From Bondarzewia mesenterica (taxonomy: Eukaryota; Basidiomycota; Agaricomycetes; Russulales; Bondarzewiaceae), in contig SGPL01000113.1 of the NCBI GenBank assembly GCA_004802705.1, forward strand, positions 1 to 64,000: a stretch of 64,000 nt of DNA. Reading direction: 5' to 3'. The notes under the pieces are model-generated. The model was not told the origin of the DNA. It saw only the letters and a list, made by a program, of their open reading frames with translations, and ran no database searches. Each line of letters begins with the position of its first letter. Within the stretch, counting starts at the first letter, position 1. The translations under genes and the position numbers were made by a program. Below, in pieces: positions 37,379-48,427 of this stretch.

Positions 37379-38355
37379 ATGGGTGGGAATCAATCATTTC
37401 CTAGAATTACAGCGCAGGACCGCGCTGTTCTAGAGTATGTTGTCTGCTATCTGCCTGTCTCCGCGAACTTCACAGTAGTCTTTCAGTCTAAAGCTGCAGC
37501 GTGATAAGTTGAAGCAATATCAGAAGAAGGTGCATTGCATTCTATCTGTATCTGGCTACAATACCGATCGATAACTGTTACACCCGTAGATTCAAGTCAT
37601 CCTTGACCGTGAGCATGAGATCGCTAAGCAGCATCTGGCTGCAGGTCAGAAGGATCGTGCGCTTATTGCGCTGAGAAGGCGAAAGTACCAGGAGAGCTTA
37701 TTAACCAAGACAGACGGTCAGATGGAAAATCTAGAACAGTTGGTGCGCCGTTGTCTTTCCTGGACATTCGCTCTCCAGAGATGTGAGGCAGCATCTCACC
37801 ATGACAGGTATCGACTATCGAGTTCTCGTTGGTCGAAGTATCCGTCCTACATGGCCTGAAACAAGGGAATGAAGTATTGAAGCAGATACATGGAGAGATG
37901 AATATTGAAAGTGTAGAGAAGCTGATGGACGAGACAGAGGAGGCGAGGGCATATGAACGGGTGTCTATCTTTCCTCTGCTCTTGACACTCCCTTGTCTGA
38001 CTGATCGTTTTCAGGAAATTGGTGACATGTTGTCGAACAACTTGTCCCTAGACGAGGAGGATGCTGTGCAAGAGGAATTGAAAGAACTTCAAGAACAGGC
38101 GGTGCGCAGATAGCCCATTAATTCCTGCACCTGCTATTTTTACTGATCACGTCCCATCAGATACTGGAGACACACAAGCAGGGCAAAGAACTCCCTTCAG
38201 TTCCGATAACCGCACCTGCGTCGACTGGACCGATAGGTAAGTCTGCTGCCATTCCCGTAAGCAAAGCAGGTATTGACCAGTTCTGCAACGCAGTGGAAGA
38301 GATTACGGAACCCACTTCTCAACAAGAAAGGGAACGGGTTCCGGTTGCTTCATGA
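37379..38355 (+). CDS. VPS20: ESCRT-III subunit Vps20/CHMP6
   Basis: ESCRT-III nucleator that joins ESCRT-II to Snf7 on endosomes. About seven exons: 37379-37434, 37487-37529, 37590-37742, 37808 on, and three more to the stop at 38353-38355. The protein begins MGGNQSFPRIT, an N-myristoylation consensus (Gly2, Ser6), as in Vps20/CHMP6. Then DRAVLDLKLQRDKLKQYQKKIQVILDREHEIAKQHLAAGQKDRALIALRRRKYQE, the basic helix-1 hairpin of the Snf7 domain; ENLEQLVSTIEFSLVEVSVLHGLKQGNEVLKQIHGEMNIESVEKLMDETEEA; and EIGDMLSNNLSLDEEDAVQEELKELQEQA with an acidic C-terminal region. It is convergent with PPIL2 (136 bases between stops). Confidence 0.93.
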
Positions 38356-38490
38356 TTTAGATTCAGAAACTTGTAAGTAATTATTGTACAGCAGACGGAC
38401 GAAACTATACTATTACAGTACGAAACAATATCGCATACACCGTGGTCGAAGAGTTGTATGCAAATCACAAGATACACCGATGGAAGTGTC

Positions 38491-40572
38491 CTAGAAATTC
38501 TCAAAATCCCCAAAACCTAGTTTCCGCTTCTTACTCTCGTGGATATCTATGCTTACTGCAGTGGCAGATCTTTTCAGGTTGAGGTACTTGCCAACACCTC
38601 CACTGCCGCCATTCTTTTCATCCAAGTTCTCGACCCCTATCTTGAGACCAAACCAATTTATGTCGTCTCCTTCTTTCTTTTCTGGAACTTTGTGTGTTCG
38701 CGCGCTTTCTTCTGCCTCAGCCTTCCGCGCAAGCTTCTTGGCCAGACGGGTTTTGTAATCTTCAAAAGGATCTTGATAGCTGCAGGGACAGGCAATGATT
38801 CAACAAGCCGTACATGTGCCCATGGGAATTGAGAAGACACGTACATGATCACTTCTGTGATTTTGACTGGTTTTGCAGGCCGCTCGGTCCCATCCTTCAG
38901 AGGTAACCTTTCTAATGTATTCAAGACGTCCTCGCCTCCTACCAGCTTGCCAAAGACTGTGTGTTTCCTGTCGAGATGCGGCGTTGCTTTGAATGTCACG
39001 TAGAATTGAGACCTAATAGATAGAGTTAATACGGCCATGATGCGGACTCCAATGTACAGCATACCCATTAGTACTTGCGCCCTTGTTGGCCATGGCAACA
39101 ATGCCTCGACTATCATGCTTGGCGGCGCCCTTCATATCATATTCATCGCGAAAAGGTGTTCCCCAGTACGACTGACCCCCAGAGCCCGTGCCCGTTGGAT
39201 CACCCGTTTGAATCTGGTATTGAGTCAGCGCGAGCGGTGAGAAATATAGCTTGCTGTGAACGCACCATGAACCCAGGAACCAATCGATGGAAAAGGCAAT
39301 CATTGTATTTGCCCTGCCTGGCCAACATGAGGAAATTGTAGCACGTCTTCGGAGCCTATGACGGCAGCGCACCCGCTTATAGCCTTGAAACGAACAAAAA
39401 CACGAAAATACACACCTTCTCACAAAACAACTCCACGTTTAAACTAGCCACCTAGACTGGTAACGACACGCACATAGGCACGACGCTTGCCCACATCCTT
39501 TTCCTTACTCTTGCCCTTCACAGGTCTTGAGATTTCCTCGAACATCAGTTCTTCCTGATACATATGTAAATCAGAAAGTAAGTGGCGAAAACGGTTGGAA
39601 CACAAACTTCATCCCAGACTAATTTTGATGATGCGGTTTGGGGATCGACGGAAGTCGATGTCAAAGAGGCGCCAGGAAGTCCGGAGGAATAAGGCGAGAT
39701 ATTCCCTGTAATCGCAATGAAATTTGAACCCCAAATTATGGTGTACAAGGAAGGTCGGGACATACAAGGAACAGCCTCCTTCTGAACACCTGCCACAGGT
39801 CCAGGTTTTGCTGCCAACTTTATTGTACTGATCTTTTCTTTCTCAGTTCGCGAAGTCGCTATCCTGGCCGACGCAACAGATGCAGGTGGTAGACCGTGAG
39901 GGTTCTGCAACGTGATGACATCTTCCCTGCTTGCCCATGCAATGTCAAGCAGACATTCAGTCAAGGCAGGTGGGTAGAACAGACGCACTTTTTGAAACGC
40001 ACATCATTGACCAAATCCTTTCCACCCTTTATGCTCGCCGCAAGAAAAACGTTTCCGGTTGTCGCAATAGCAACGATGTGCGAGTGCTCGCTAAATGGCT
40101 TGAAAGATATAGGGTCATGTATCTCGCCAGACGGTTTGCGGGAGTAATGCAGAGTTATGAGATTAGCAGGAGTCAAGGGTTCGTTCGTTAATGGGTTTTT
40201 GTTCCCATTTTGCCTAGTGCGTCATGGTTCAGCTAAACTCTACGGTATCGTTGGGTCTCGGACGTACTTCAATCTTGGGATAATATTGGTGAGATCGAAG
40301 ACATTGCCAGTTCCATCGGCATTGCGAGCGCACACAGGATGAGAGAACGGTTGAAATGAGAGCGAACAGCAATCAAAAGGAGTAACTGCGGCGGGACTGG
40401 GGCCCTCTTGTTTCCTGAAGATAAAGCGCTGTTAGTCAAGAGACACCGTTGGCATGGGCATATTAGGGAGTACTCACGCCTTGAAACCGGCAGACGATGC
40501 TGTATGCTGGCCAAACATGCCAGAGTGTTCGGCATGCGTAACATATAATTTGTTGGAATTTCCGTGACCCAT
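38491..40572 (-). CDS. PPIL2: U-box cyclophilin (PPIL2/Cyp60 type)
   Basis: Peptidyl-prolyl isomerase fused to a U-box, a nuclear spliceosome-associated protein. About eight exons on the minus strand. N-terminus [31 protein letters not shown], then the U-box with [53 protein letters not shown] and [20 protein letters not shown]; a linker with [10 protein letters not shown]; and the cyclophilin domain from [18 protein letters not shown] through [50 protein letters not shown] and [24 protein letters not shown]. The usual FHR and Q-G-G-D core is shifted to [13 protein letters not shown], as in PPIL2. The tail [17 protein letters not shown] ends [13 protein letters not shown]. Confidence 0.92.
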
Positions 40573-40855
40573 ATTGAACTCTTAAGGACTGAACTCTAGA
40601 GACGAGAAACTTGTCGCGAGATGAGAGGCGCCGGGAGCTTGCCAGTTGGAGGCCTGTGGAGGAAGGTGGAGGACTCAGGTTGAAGCACGTGGCTGACACT
40701 CCGGAGTCCGAGTCCGAGCCGGCGGAGCCTTCGCTCTTTGGCAGCGCACCCACAATCTTTCAGTCTCGTCCCAACCAACGTACATCATAACTCTCTCCGA
40801 ATGTACGTCCAATAACTGACTTACTCTTCCAGATCAACCCGAATTTGTCGTTCGC
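40573..40855. promoter_or_regulatory. Divergent promoter PPIL2 / PPR protein
   Basis: 283 bases between start codons. Nothing beyond generic promoter composition was recognised. Confidence 0.5.
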
Positions 40856-43130
40856 ATGCTCGTCCGTCATGCTGGCAAACGACCAGCCGTTCTGCTAGAC
40901 TTTCTCGCACCGAATCTCTCTTCTCGCAGGGCGAATAGCACAGATGTCGGGACTGGATCCGTCAAACCATTGCCAAAAAAGACTTGGTCGCATGTGGCGT
41001 CCGTTCTCCCTTCCTTTCGTTCCAGCGACTCCAAAATCCTTCTCAGCAATATCAACGAGAGGGTGCAGAGCATTCGCGCTCGTCCGAGTGAATTGGATAT
41101 GGATGCATTCGCCTTCAATCGCCACATGACGGCCTTGCAGAAGGCTCTTCAGGCTCGAGACGTAGCCACTGCATGGTCCAGGTGGAAGGTGATGAAGAAT
41201 TTGAAGTTGCTACACTTCATTGGGCCGTCGGAGACGGAGGGATGCTCTCGGCTCATTGCGGATATCTGTTATCTTGGCTCAACACTACCTTGGGACGAGA
41301 GGGCGAAAGATGCCCTCGAGGAAATGGCTATGTTCTTTGGCGTCAGGCGTTCGACGGAAGCTTTGAAGGCGTGCCTTGTGGTGCATATTCAGAGGGGCGA
41401 TGCTGCGGCTGTTTTATCTCTGTATCAGAGATTTATACGGCGTCCGTGGAAGTATTTAAGCAAACACGAGTCCGTTGAGGAGGATTCTCCGAAGGAGGTG
41501 CAGGAGGAAACTGACACGGCACTTGCATCCACGTCTCCCTCGTACCTAGTGTCCATCCTCCCCAGGAGCCATGATATTCTCCTAGCTGCAATCACTGCTC
41601 ACGCGATGCAGAACGATTTCACCGCTGCCATTCACACGGTTCTTGATTCACCCTACCACTTTTACCGCTCTGTCAACCGCAGCATTTCTTCCGGTTCTAG
41701 AATTTGATCCTCAACTGCAGGCGAAGGCAGCCATTTGGTGTCGAAAAACATCAACGGCACTCCTTGTATCCCGCTCTCAGTCCCTGAAGGCTCATATAAC
41801 CAATCTAGCTGCCTCGCGTTCCGGCAAAGAATTGAAGTTGTTCTACGACAGCGTCATTGAAGGGTTTTCTGACGAGTACCCTTGGTTGGCGATCGACCAG
41901 TCCAAGGTCTCACACACCCGACCTGTATGGATGTCAGGGTTTTCTTGGCATAATTTTCTCCAGGTTTTCCTCCAACAAAATATGATGGATATGGCTGAGA
42001 AGGCATGGGACGACATGATTCGGTTTGGACAACGACCGACCGTTCATATCTGGACCGCCCTCATGAATGGTGTTGCGGAACTGAGAGGCGTCGACCGCGC
42101 TCTTGTAATTTGGGATGCGATGCTTGCAGACGGTGTTCGCCCGAACAGCGCGGCATATGTGAGCATCATCTCGGCGTTGCTGAAGGAACGGAGATTGGAC
42201 GATGCGGTCAACAAATTCAACGAATACCGAGAGGGCCGGTTGTTGGACGAGGAGTCCAATGTGCCCGAACTAGTGTTCAACGCCATGCTTCATGGCTATC
42301 TCAATCATTCGCGCACGGATGACGCTCGAGATTTGCTGGCTTATATGAAGGAGCATGGCCCCAAACCGGAGACGATCACCTACAACACGTTCCTGGCCTA
42401 CTATCACAAATGTCGCAACTACAAGGCGATCTCTGCTACTCTGCAGACCATCGCGTCCGAAGGTTTACAAGGCGACGTATTCACATTTTCCACCCTTCTG
42501 TGCTCCTTACTACAAATCATCGACAGACAAGAAGCTATCGACAGGACAAATCGCATCATGGATAAGCATGGTGTCAAACCCAACGTCGCCACTTACAGCG
42601 CAATTATTGCTAGTTTGGTGGAGGAGCGATCGGAAGCAAACCTTAGAGCTGCGCTGGATCTCCTACGGGCGATGGAGGAGGACGGAAACGCAGACGTTCA
42701 CCCTAACGTGGTAACATATACCAACATCCTCACCGCTATTCATCGTTGGCCTGGGCTTGACCCCCAGCTTGCCGAGGATTATACGGACTATATTTCGAAG
42801 CGGATGAGGAAGCGCAAAGTCGCCTTCAATAAGGTGACGTATAACATCTTGATCAAGGCCTGTTTAGCAAATCCGGAGCCGCAAGGCCTGCAGAAGGCGT
42901 TGCAGTATTATCGCAGGATGTCGCATACAGGAGTTCCACTAACGGGGGATACTTGGCATATATTGCTCCGCGGTCTGCTGGAGAGAGGAGACGTAGCACT
43001 AGCTAACGAGCTGGTGAGCGAGATGGAAAACTCCGATGTGACGATCAGTACGGCGTTGAAAGGACTGGCGGATGAGGTCAAGCGACGAGCATCATGGAAA
43101 GCGACATCTGGACCAAAAGCATATTTCTGA
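40856..43130 (+). CDS. Mitochondrial pentatricopeptide-repeat (PPR) protein
   Basis: Two frames join through one 82-nt intron (41639-41720, ACG|GTTCTT...CTGCAG|GCG) to give 730 residues. The N-terminus (MLVRHAGKRPAVLLDFLAPNLSSRRANS) is Arg/Ser-rich and acid-poor, like a mitochondrial presequence. The C-terminal half carries about ten PPR motifs of 35 residues, for example RPTVHIWTALMNGVAELRGVDRALVIWDAMLADGVRPNSAAYVSIISALL, KPETITYNTFLAYYHKC, QGDVFTFSTLLCSLL, VKPNVATYSAIIASLV, VHPNVVTYTNILTAIH, KVAFNKVTYNILIKAC and VPLTGDTWHILLRGLLERGDV. The likely role is mitochondrial RNA processing or translation, of the kind done by fungal Cya5 or Ppr proteins; the RNA target is not predictable. If the intron is not real, a one-base frameshift at about 41640-41700 would be needed instead. 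Confidence 0.88.
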
Positions 43131-43187
43131 TTGTTTATTATACACATCTTTCATGATATGGAGTCTACATACTGGGTATTATGATGA

Positions 43188-43499
43188 TCAACGTGATTCA
43201 ACCCTCTCTCCCACGAAGAAAGGCTTGCTCAAGCCGAGACGAAGGTAACGGGCATATGCTGAAAAACAATCGAAGATAGTGTCAGATGTTGTGGGGATTG
43301 CAGGTGACCGTGTCTGCTCACCCCAATGGCTCCACCTCCTACCCAACCATTTCCCAACAAACGGTAAGAGGACGACAGATATAAGTTGGGTTAGCTGCTC
43401 TAAGCTCTCTTCCCATTCCTCCTGTGCCAAGCGCTCGTCTTCCGAATCATATGAACCACTCGACGAGAGAGAATCGAGGGAGAGGACGGACTGAGCCAT
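43188..43499 (-). CDS. MIM2: MIM2-like mitochondrial outer-membrane import protein
   Basis: Very small two-exon gene on the minus strand, 43499-43322 and 43258-43188, about 83 residues. A Ser/Asp/Glu-rich N-terminus (SLDSLSSSGSYDSEDERLAQEEWEESLEQL) leads into one hydrophobic helix (LISVVLLPFVGKWLGRRWSHWAYARYLRLG) with a basic, aromatic C-terminal flank. Size, acidic N-terminus, single membrane span and the GKxLGRR-W-YxR pattern resemble Mim2, a partner of Mim1 in inserting alpha-helical outer-membrane proteins. The assignment rests on memory of the pattern, not on an alignment. It lies 57 bases from the PPR gene stop and 166 bases from the sugar transporter start. Confidence 0.55.
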   Translation of the reverse strand: MAQSVLSLDSLSSSGSYDSEDERLAQEEWEESLEQLTQLISVVLLPFVGKWLGRRWSHWGEQTRSPAIPTTSDTIFDCFSAYARYLRLGLSKPFFVGERVESR

Positions 43500-43665
43500 G
43501 GTACTTGTGTTCGCTAGCAGAGGTAACTCGAACCGCCGGGCCAATCAGACGAACGGCGCAGGTGTCGGAGATCCGGCCCTGTTGAGGTCCGCCGGATGCC
43601 GATGCCAAAAGCGGGGTCATGGCCTTACTGCTTAACCGTCTCCACTAACCACCAGCTCATGCAGC

Positions 43666-46334
43666 ATGCCCCAGCCAGCCCTTCCACCGTCTGGTCGACG
43701 CCTCGTTGGCCAGCCACTTCTATATTCTATCTCTATATTTGCTAGCTTGGGTGTTTTTTTGGTGCGTGGTGTCACCTAAGTATTCGATCCTCTTGTGTTG
43801 CTGTAATGACCCGCTCGATGCTCGTCAGTTCGGCTATGATCAAGGGTACGTTGCTCTTTCACGTATTCTAGTGGGGGAGATCCTACCTGTATTTAATTTC
43901 CAGTGTCATGTCTGGGATCATTACCGGTCCTCATTTCCGTCAATTTTTCGGAAATCCTGGTCCCGTGGAGAGGGGAACTATGGTAGCCGTACTTGAAATT
44001 GGCGCATTCAGTATGGGCGCATTATTTTGTCGTTCCCTCTTCGTATTGACAAGTTCCTCCCAATAGTCACATCTCTTGCCGCCGGCAGAGTGGGCGACAT
44101 GATTGGTCGCAGAGGGACTTTGTTTTCCGGCGCTGTTGTATTCGGTATTGGAGGTGCCATTCAAACCTTCACCACTGGAATACCCGTGATGATCGTTGGT
44201 CGCGTGATCAGTGGGTTTGGTGTCGGTCTGCTTTCGTGAGTGTCGCGTTGCTTTTGAGCCCTGCCTGTCGTAATTCATCAAGCGTGGCAGGACGATCGTA
44301 CCTATATATCAAAGCGAGATATCTCCACCTAATCACGTACGTCTTACACCTCGTGGCGTTAATTGCCCATTTGACATGTTGACCTTGCTCTACCCGCCCG
44401 CAGCGAGGTGCGCTGGCTTGTATGGAGTTCACTGGAAATATCTTTGGTTATGCGTCTTCTGTGGTAAGTATAAAAGATACACTTTTTCGGAGTGTCTCTA
44501 ATTGCATGCTAGTGGATCGATTACTTCTGTTCCTTTATCGACTCCGATCTTGCATGGCGAATACCGCTGTTTATACAATGCGTCATTGGCGCCATCCTTG
44601 CGGCTGGCTCTCTCCTCATACCGGAGAGTCCTCGGTAGGTGATCCTCAAATCCACTTATGACCGACGATATACTGACAATACTTATTGCCAGATGGCTCA
44701 TTGACGTTGATAGGGATGCCGAGGGGATGCAAGTAATTGCTGACCTTCATGGCGGTGATCCAGAAGACCTTATGGCCAAAGCTGAATTTCAAGAAATCAA
44801 AGAGAGAGTGATGTATGAGGTAAGCTAGTTCACTGACACAGGCTCCTCGTTTTGAAACAATGTTACGCAGCGTGAGTCAGGTGAAGGTCGTACGTACGCA
44901 GCGATGTGGAAGAAGTATAAGCGCCGCATTTTGCTGGCTATGTCATCTCAAGCTTTCGCTCAACTCGTAAGTGCGCACCAGTTCGTCAGTTCTAACTAAT
45001 CTTGAACGGCGATGATTCATGCGAATCAGAACGGCATCAATGGTGAGATGCACTGCTCCTAGCCCAAATTACAAAACTCACTCGAACCCCTGCAGTGATT
45101 TCGTATTACGCACGTGAGCATATTTATTCCCCAGAATTAGACCTTAAGTCTGACTAGTACTCACTTGGTTGAAGCGAGCGTTTTTGAAGGTATGTATGAC
45201 TAGAATATTTCGTGATCTCGCTAATTTCATGCAGAGGCTGGCTGGCTAGGCCGGCAGGCCATTCTCATGGCTGGTATCAATGCTATCATCTATCTGTTCA
45301 GCACTGTCCCAACGTGAGTTGTTTGAACCCCCTTCTATTGATTGCCCGTTTATTGTCACCTCAAGTTGGTATCTTGTCGATCGCTGGGGTCGTCGATCAA
45401 TCCTGCTGTCTGGAGCTGTCATTGTATGTGATCTTATTCAGTCGCGACAGGAAAGCATTCATCTCACAGATCCCACTCAGATGGGAATCGCCCTTGCTGC
45501 CACAGGATGGTGGATGTATATTGATGTACCGCAGACGCCAAATGCTGTTGTTGCTTGCGTGATTATATATAATGCCTTCTTCGGGTACAGGTGAGTCTCT
45601 AAGACACAAACAATGAGTCAACCCTTCTGGAAATTGAATGCTGTTTGGGAAACAGCTGGGGACCATTGCCTTGGTTGTACCCGCCCGAGGTGTGTATCTT
45701 GGCATCACCAAGTGCACAGTTACTGATCGAAGTTGCAATAGATTTTGCCATTGTCTGTTCGCGCCAAGGGAGTCTCGCTCTCGACGGCCACCAATTGGGC
45801 CTTTAATTTCCTCGTCGGCGAGGTCACGCCAAAGCTTCAGGAGACGATCGAATGGAGGTTGTATCCCATGCATGGCTTCTTCTGCGCATGCAGTTTCGTA
45901 CTTGGTGAGTTTTGTTGTTCGTTTCCTCGCAAGGATGTTGATTTTTACATCTCCCTAAAGTATACTTCCGTAAGTTGTATTACCCTTGAATGAAGAGCAC
46001 CGCCATGACGATTATTCGATAGTCTATCCAGAGACCATGGGTGTGCCTTTGGAAGAGATGGATGCCGTATTCGGCGAAGGTTCTTACTATATTGCTCACA
46101 TGCATCTTGTTGGTCTTCAATTGACATGCCCTCTTAGATGAACGTGAAGAGGCTCTAGAGAATGAATCGGAACGCGCATCCTTGGTATCGGGTGCCATAC
46201 CCGCAAATCACCAGTCCATCAGCCCGCCCCGTCGAAAACCCGTCGCTCCCCAGAGTCGCGGTTTGGTCAGCCGATTAATGGGACGCGCGGACGGACGCGC
46301 ACCGTACGAGCCCATCGCTGACGATGAAGAATAG
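43666..46334 (+). CDS. Sugar transporter (MFS, hexose-transporter family)
   Basis: Twelve-segment sugar:H+ symporter or facilitator. The start at 43666 (MPQPALPPSGRRLVGQPL) leads into TM1; the second exon begins at 43829 with FGYDQG, the TM1 motif of hexose carriers. About seventeen small exons. Motifs: VMSGIITGPHFRQFFGNPG, GRVGDMIGRRGTLF (GRR), [42 protein letters not shown], the PESPRWL signature, FAQLNGINVISYYAP, DRWGRRSILL, AFFGYSWGPLPWLYPPEILPLSVRAKGVSLSTATNWAFNFLVGEVTP, and PETMGVPLEEMDAVFGE. The C-tail is long (about 65 residues) and ends in RGLVSRLMGRADGRAPYEPIADDEE. Hexose or polyol substrates are likely; which one cannot be told. Confidence 0.93.
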
Positions 46335-46847
46335 GAACTCGCGAGGATGGATGGCGAGACAGCCGGAGAAGTCGAGGAAGACGATGATGAGCGAACGTCA
46401 AGAGGGAGACGGGAATGATTACCATCGAGTGCTCCTGGACTGGAGTACTTGTTTCGATGGAGAGTTCCCGATCCCGCGTGAGTGGTACGTCCTAGAGTAA
46501 GGCGACCATAGCGACCTCCGGCTTCTTTACTCCATCCTCGCGCTTGACTGTTTTCGTTACAATACTTCGAAAGCTGCATGACCAACTGTAATGTCCACTT
46601 CGCAACCACTGTAGACTGTCGTATACATACCCCCTCATTGACTTCATGTTTTCTTTCTCTCCTTGTTAAGCCTATAATCACTGTCATTGACTCATTAGGC
46701 TTCGATCTGTGCGCGTTCTAGCTTCAGACATATTCTTGACGACGTGACTACAGGCTGGTCGCTAGCAAGATTCGACCTACACCTGCCTGCCTGCCTGCAA
46801 TCTGTTGCGTCCAGGAAAGAAAGTTCCACAGAGATCAAATTTTTTTT
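46335..46847. other. Convergent intergenic region, sugar transporter / FAD oxidoreductase
   Basis: About 510 bases between two 3' ends. It contains a CTGCC repeat (about 46783-46798) and a T9 run at 46842-46850 bordering the minus-strand gene end. No gene seen. Confidence 0.5.
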
Positions 46848-48136
46848 TTACAATCCCAAACTTGAGACATCCGCACTGGGCGTCCGCTCAAGCATCATCT
46901 CTGACAAAACCAAACCCGTCCCCAAGCTCATGGAGATACCCCATGGCCCATGCCCCCCTGCAACCCACACCTTGCCCGAGACTCCCGTCGCGTCTTCGCC
47001 TAGCGATGTCAACAACGGCGTGCCGCTATTCGTCACAGGACGGTGACAGAACCCTTCTTTCAAGATCTCGAGCTCATCATCGCCCAGCATCTTCCGCGCG
47101 ACTTTCTTAAGGCGATCGATCTCTGCGGGGTCCGGCAGCACGCTCGCTGTGACGTCCGCGACGGGCACTGCGGTTGTGTTGAGGCCAGCGAGGTAGATGT
47201 CGCCCCCTGCACGGCTGAAGATCTCGGGCGAGAATCCGGCTTCGGTGTCGGTCGTGAACGCGGCATGCGAGCCAAGGGACTTGTCGCCGGCGTATGGGTC
47301 TTCGGACCAGCGGGGAGAACGGAGGACGAGGGAGTAGCCTGAGAGTTGGCTGATCGAAAGCTCGGCCGTCGCGGTTGGGAAGAGCGTGGAGAAAACGCGT
47401 GGAGTCCAGACGCCTGCGGTCAGGATGAGAGAGTCGCAGGGAAGTGTGGTCTTAGTTCCATCTGCGGTGCGGATGGTGAGGCCTGTCAGGACGTTGGATG
47501 AAGAAACTACGACGCCGGTTGGGGTAGCTGGATGGTATAATTTGGCATTGCGAGCCTGGCATTGCCGTAGGAGGAATTGAGATAGCAGCAGAGGATCCCT
47601 AGAGGCGAAAAGGCTAATGGGTTGCGAACGCCGGAGGTAAAACACACGACGACATACACCTGGGCCGTGCTGCTCGCATCGGATATCATATCCACAATCG
47701 CGGATCCCTTTTCCCTTCCAACAGCCAACCAGTCCGGTGCACCGCCCTCCTTTTGAGCGAGACCACTTGCCATCAGTGCCCTACTGGTCCCTGAAAAGAG
47801 CCAATCTTCTCCCTTGCCGGCCGATGTAGACTGTGAGTCCGAGATCGAGTACGCGGTGCTGGAGCTGTAGCCCCATTCCCTTCCGCCATTGTGATCCTCT
47901 GCGAGCTTCCTGTGCAAGTCGAAAGACAGCTCGCCCAGCGATGCCGAAGCTTTCGAGAACCAATCGCGCGCGAGGAAGCCAGCTGCTTTGCCCGATGCAG
48001 AGGAGAAGAGGACAGGCGACGCCTCGACGATGTAGATCTTCGTGGAGGGGGATAGAAGGGAAAGATAGTAGGCAGTAGAGACGCCAATAATGCCAGCGCC
48101 GACTATGACAACGTTCTCTGGCGCAGGAGAAGACAT
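46848..48136 (-). CDS. FAD-dependent oxidoreductase, DAO family (TDA3-like)
   Basis: Two exons on the minus strand, 48136-47659 and 47598-46848, 409 residues. The N-terminus has a Rossmann FAD-binding fold, VVIVGAGIIGVSTAYYLSL (GxGxxG), and KIYIVEASPVL with an acidic end of beta-2. Middle segment: SASGKAAGFLARDWFS, SGTSRALMASGLAQKEGGAPDWLAVG. C-terminal: PLLLSQFLLRQCQARNAKLYHPA, DSLILTAGVWTPRVFSTLFP, ELSISQLSGYSLVLRSPRW, GDIYLAGLNTTAVPV, and the FAD ribityl-binding GHGPWGISMSLGTGLVLSEMMLE. This agrees with the DAO (D-amino-acid oxidase-like) family and most closely with fungal Tda3-type oxidoreductases; the substrate is unknown. Confidence 0.85.
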
Positions 48137-48427
48137 CTTTGAGGATAAGATTAGAGCGATGGGTCGACGAAAGTGAACATAGTCCTTATATTGGCGGCGT
48201 TCCGCGCACTTCCGCCGCCCCGAGCTCTAGGCAGGGCGGTCGAACAACTCTGACTCACTTTTGCCGAGGCTTAGGGCGTCAGAAAAGGCTGGCAAAGTCA
48301 TCGTGAAAGTAAAATGGCAGCTACAGTGGGATGAGGAAACTTCAAGAAAGCGAGGCGGACGTGATCAGAGCGGAAGCTCACGTGCTACTGCATTTTATGC
48401 AACACGGAAACTTTTGCTTCCATCATC
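48137..48427. promoter_or_regulatory. Divergent promoter FAD oxidoreductase / DEAD-box helicase
   Basis: 291 bases between the two start codons; no TATA box or other named element recognised. Confidence 0.45.
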
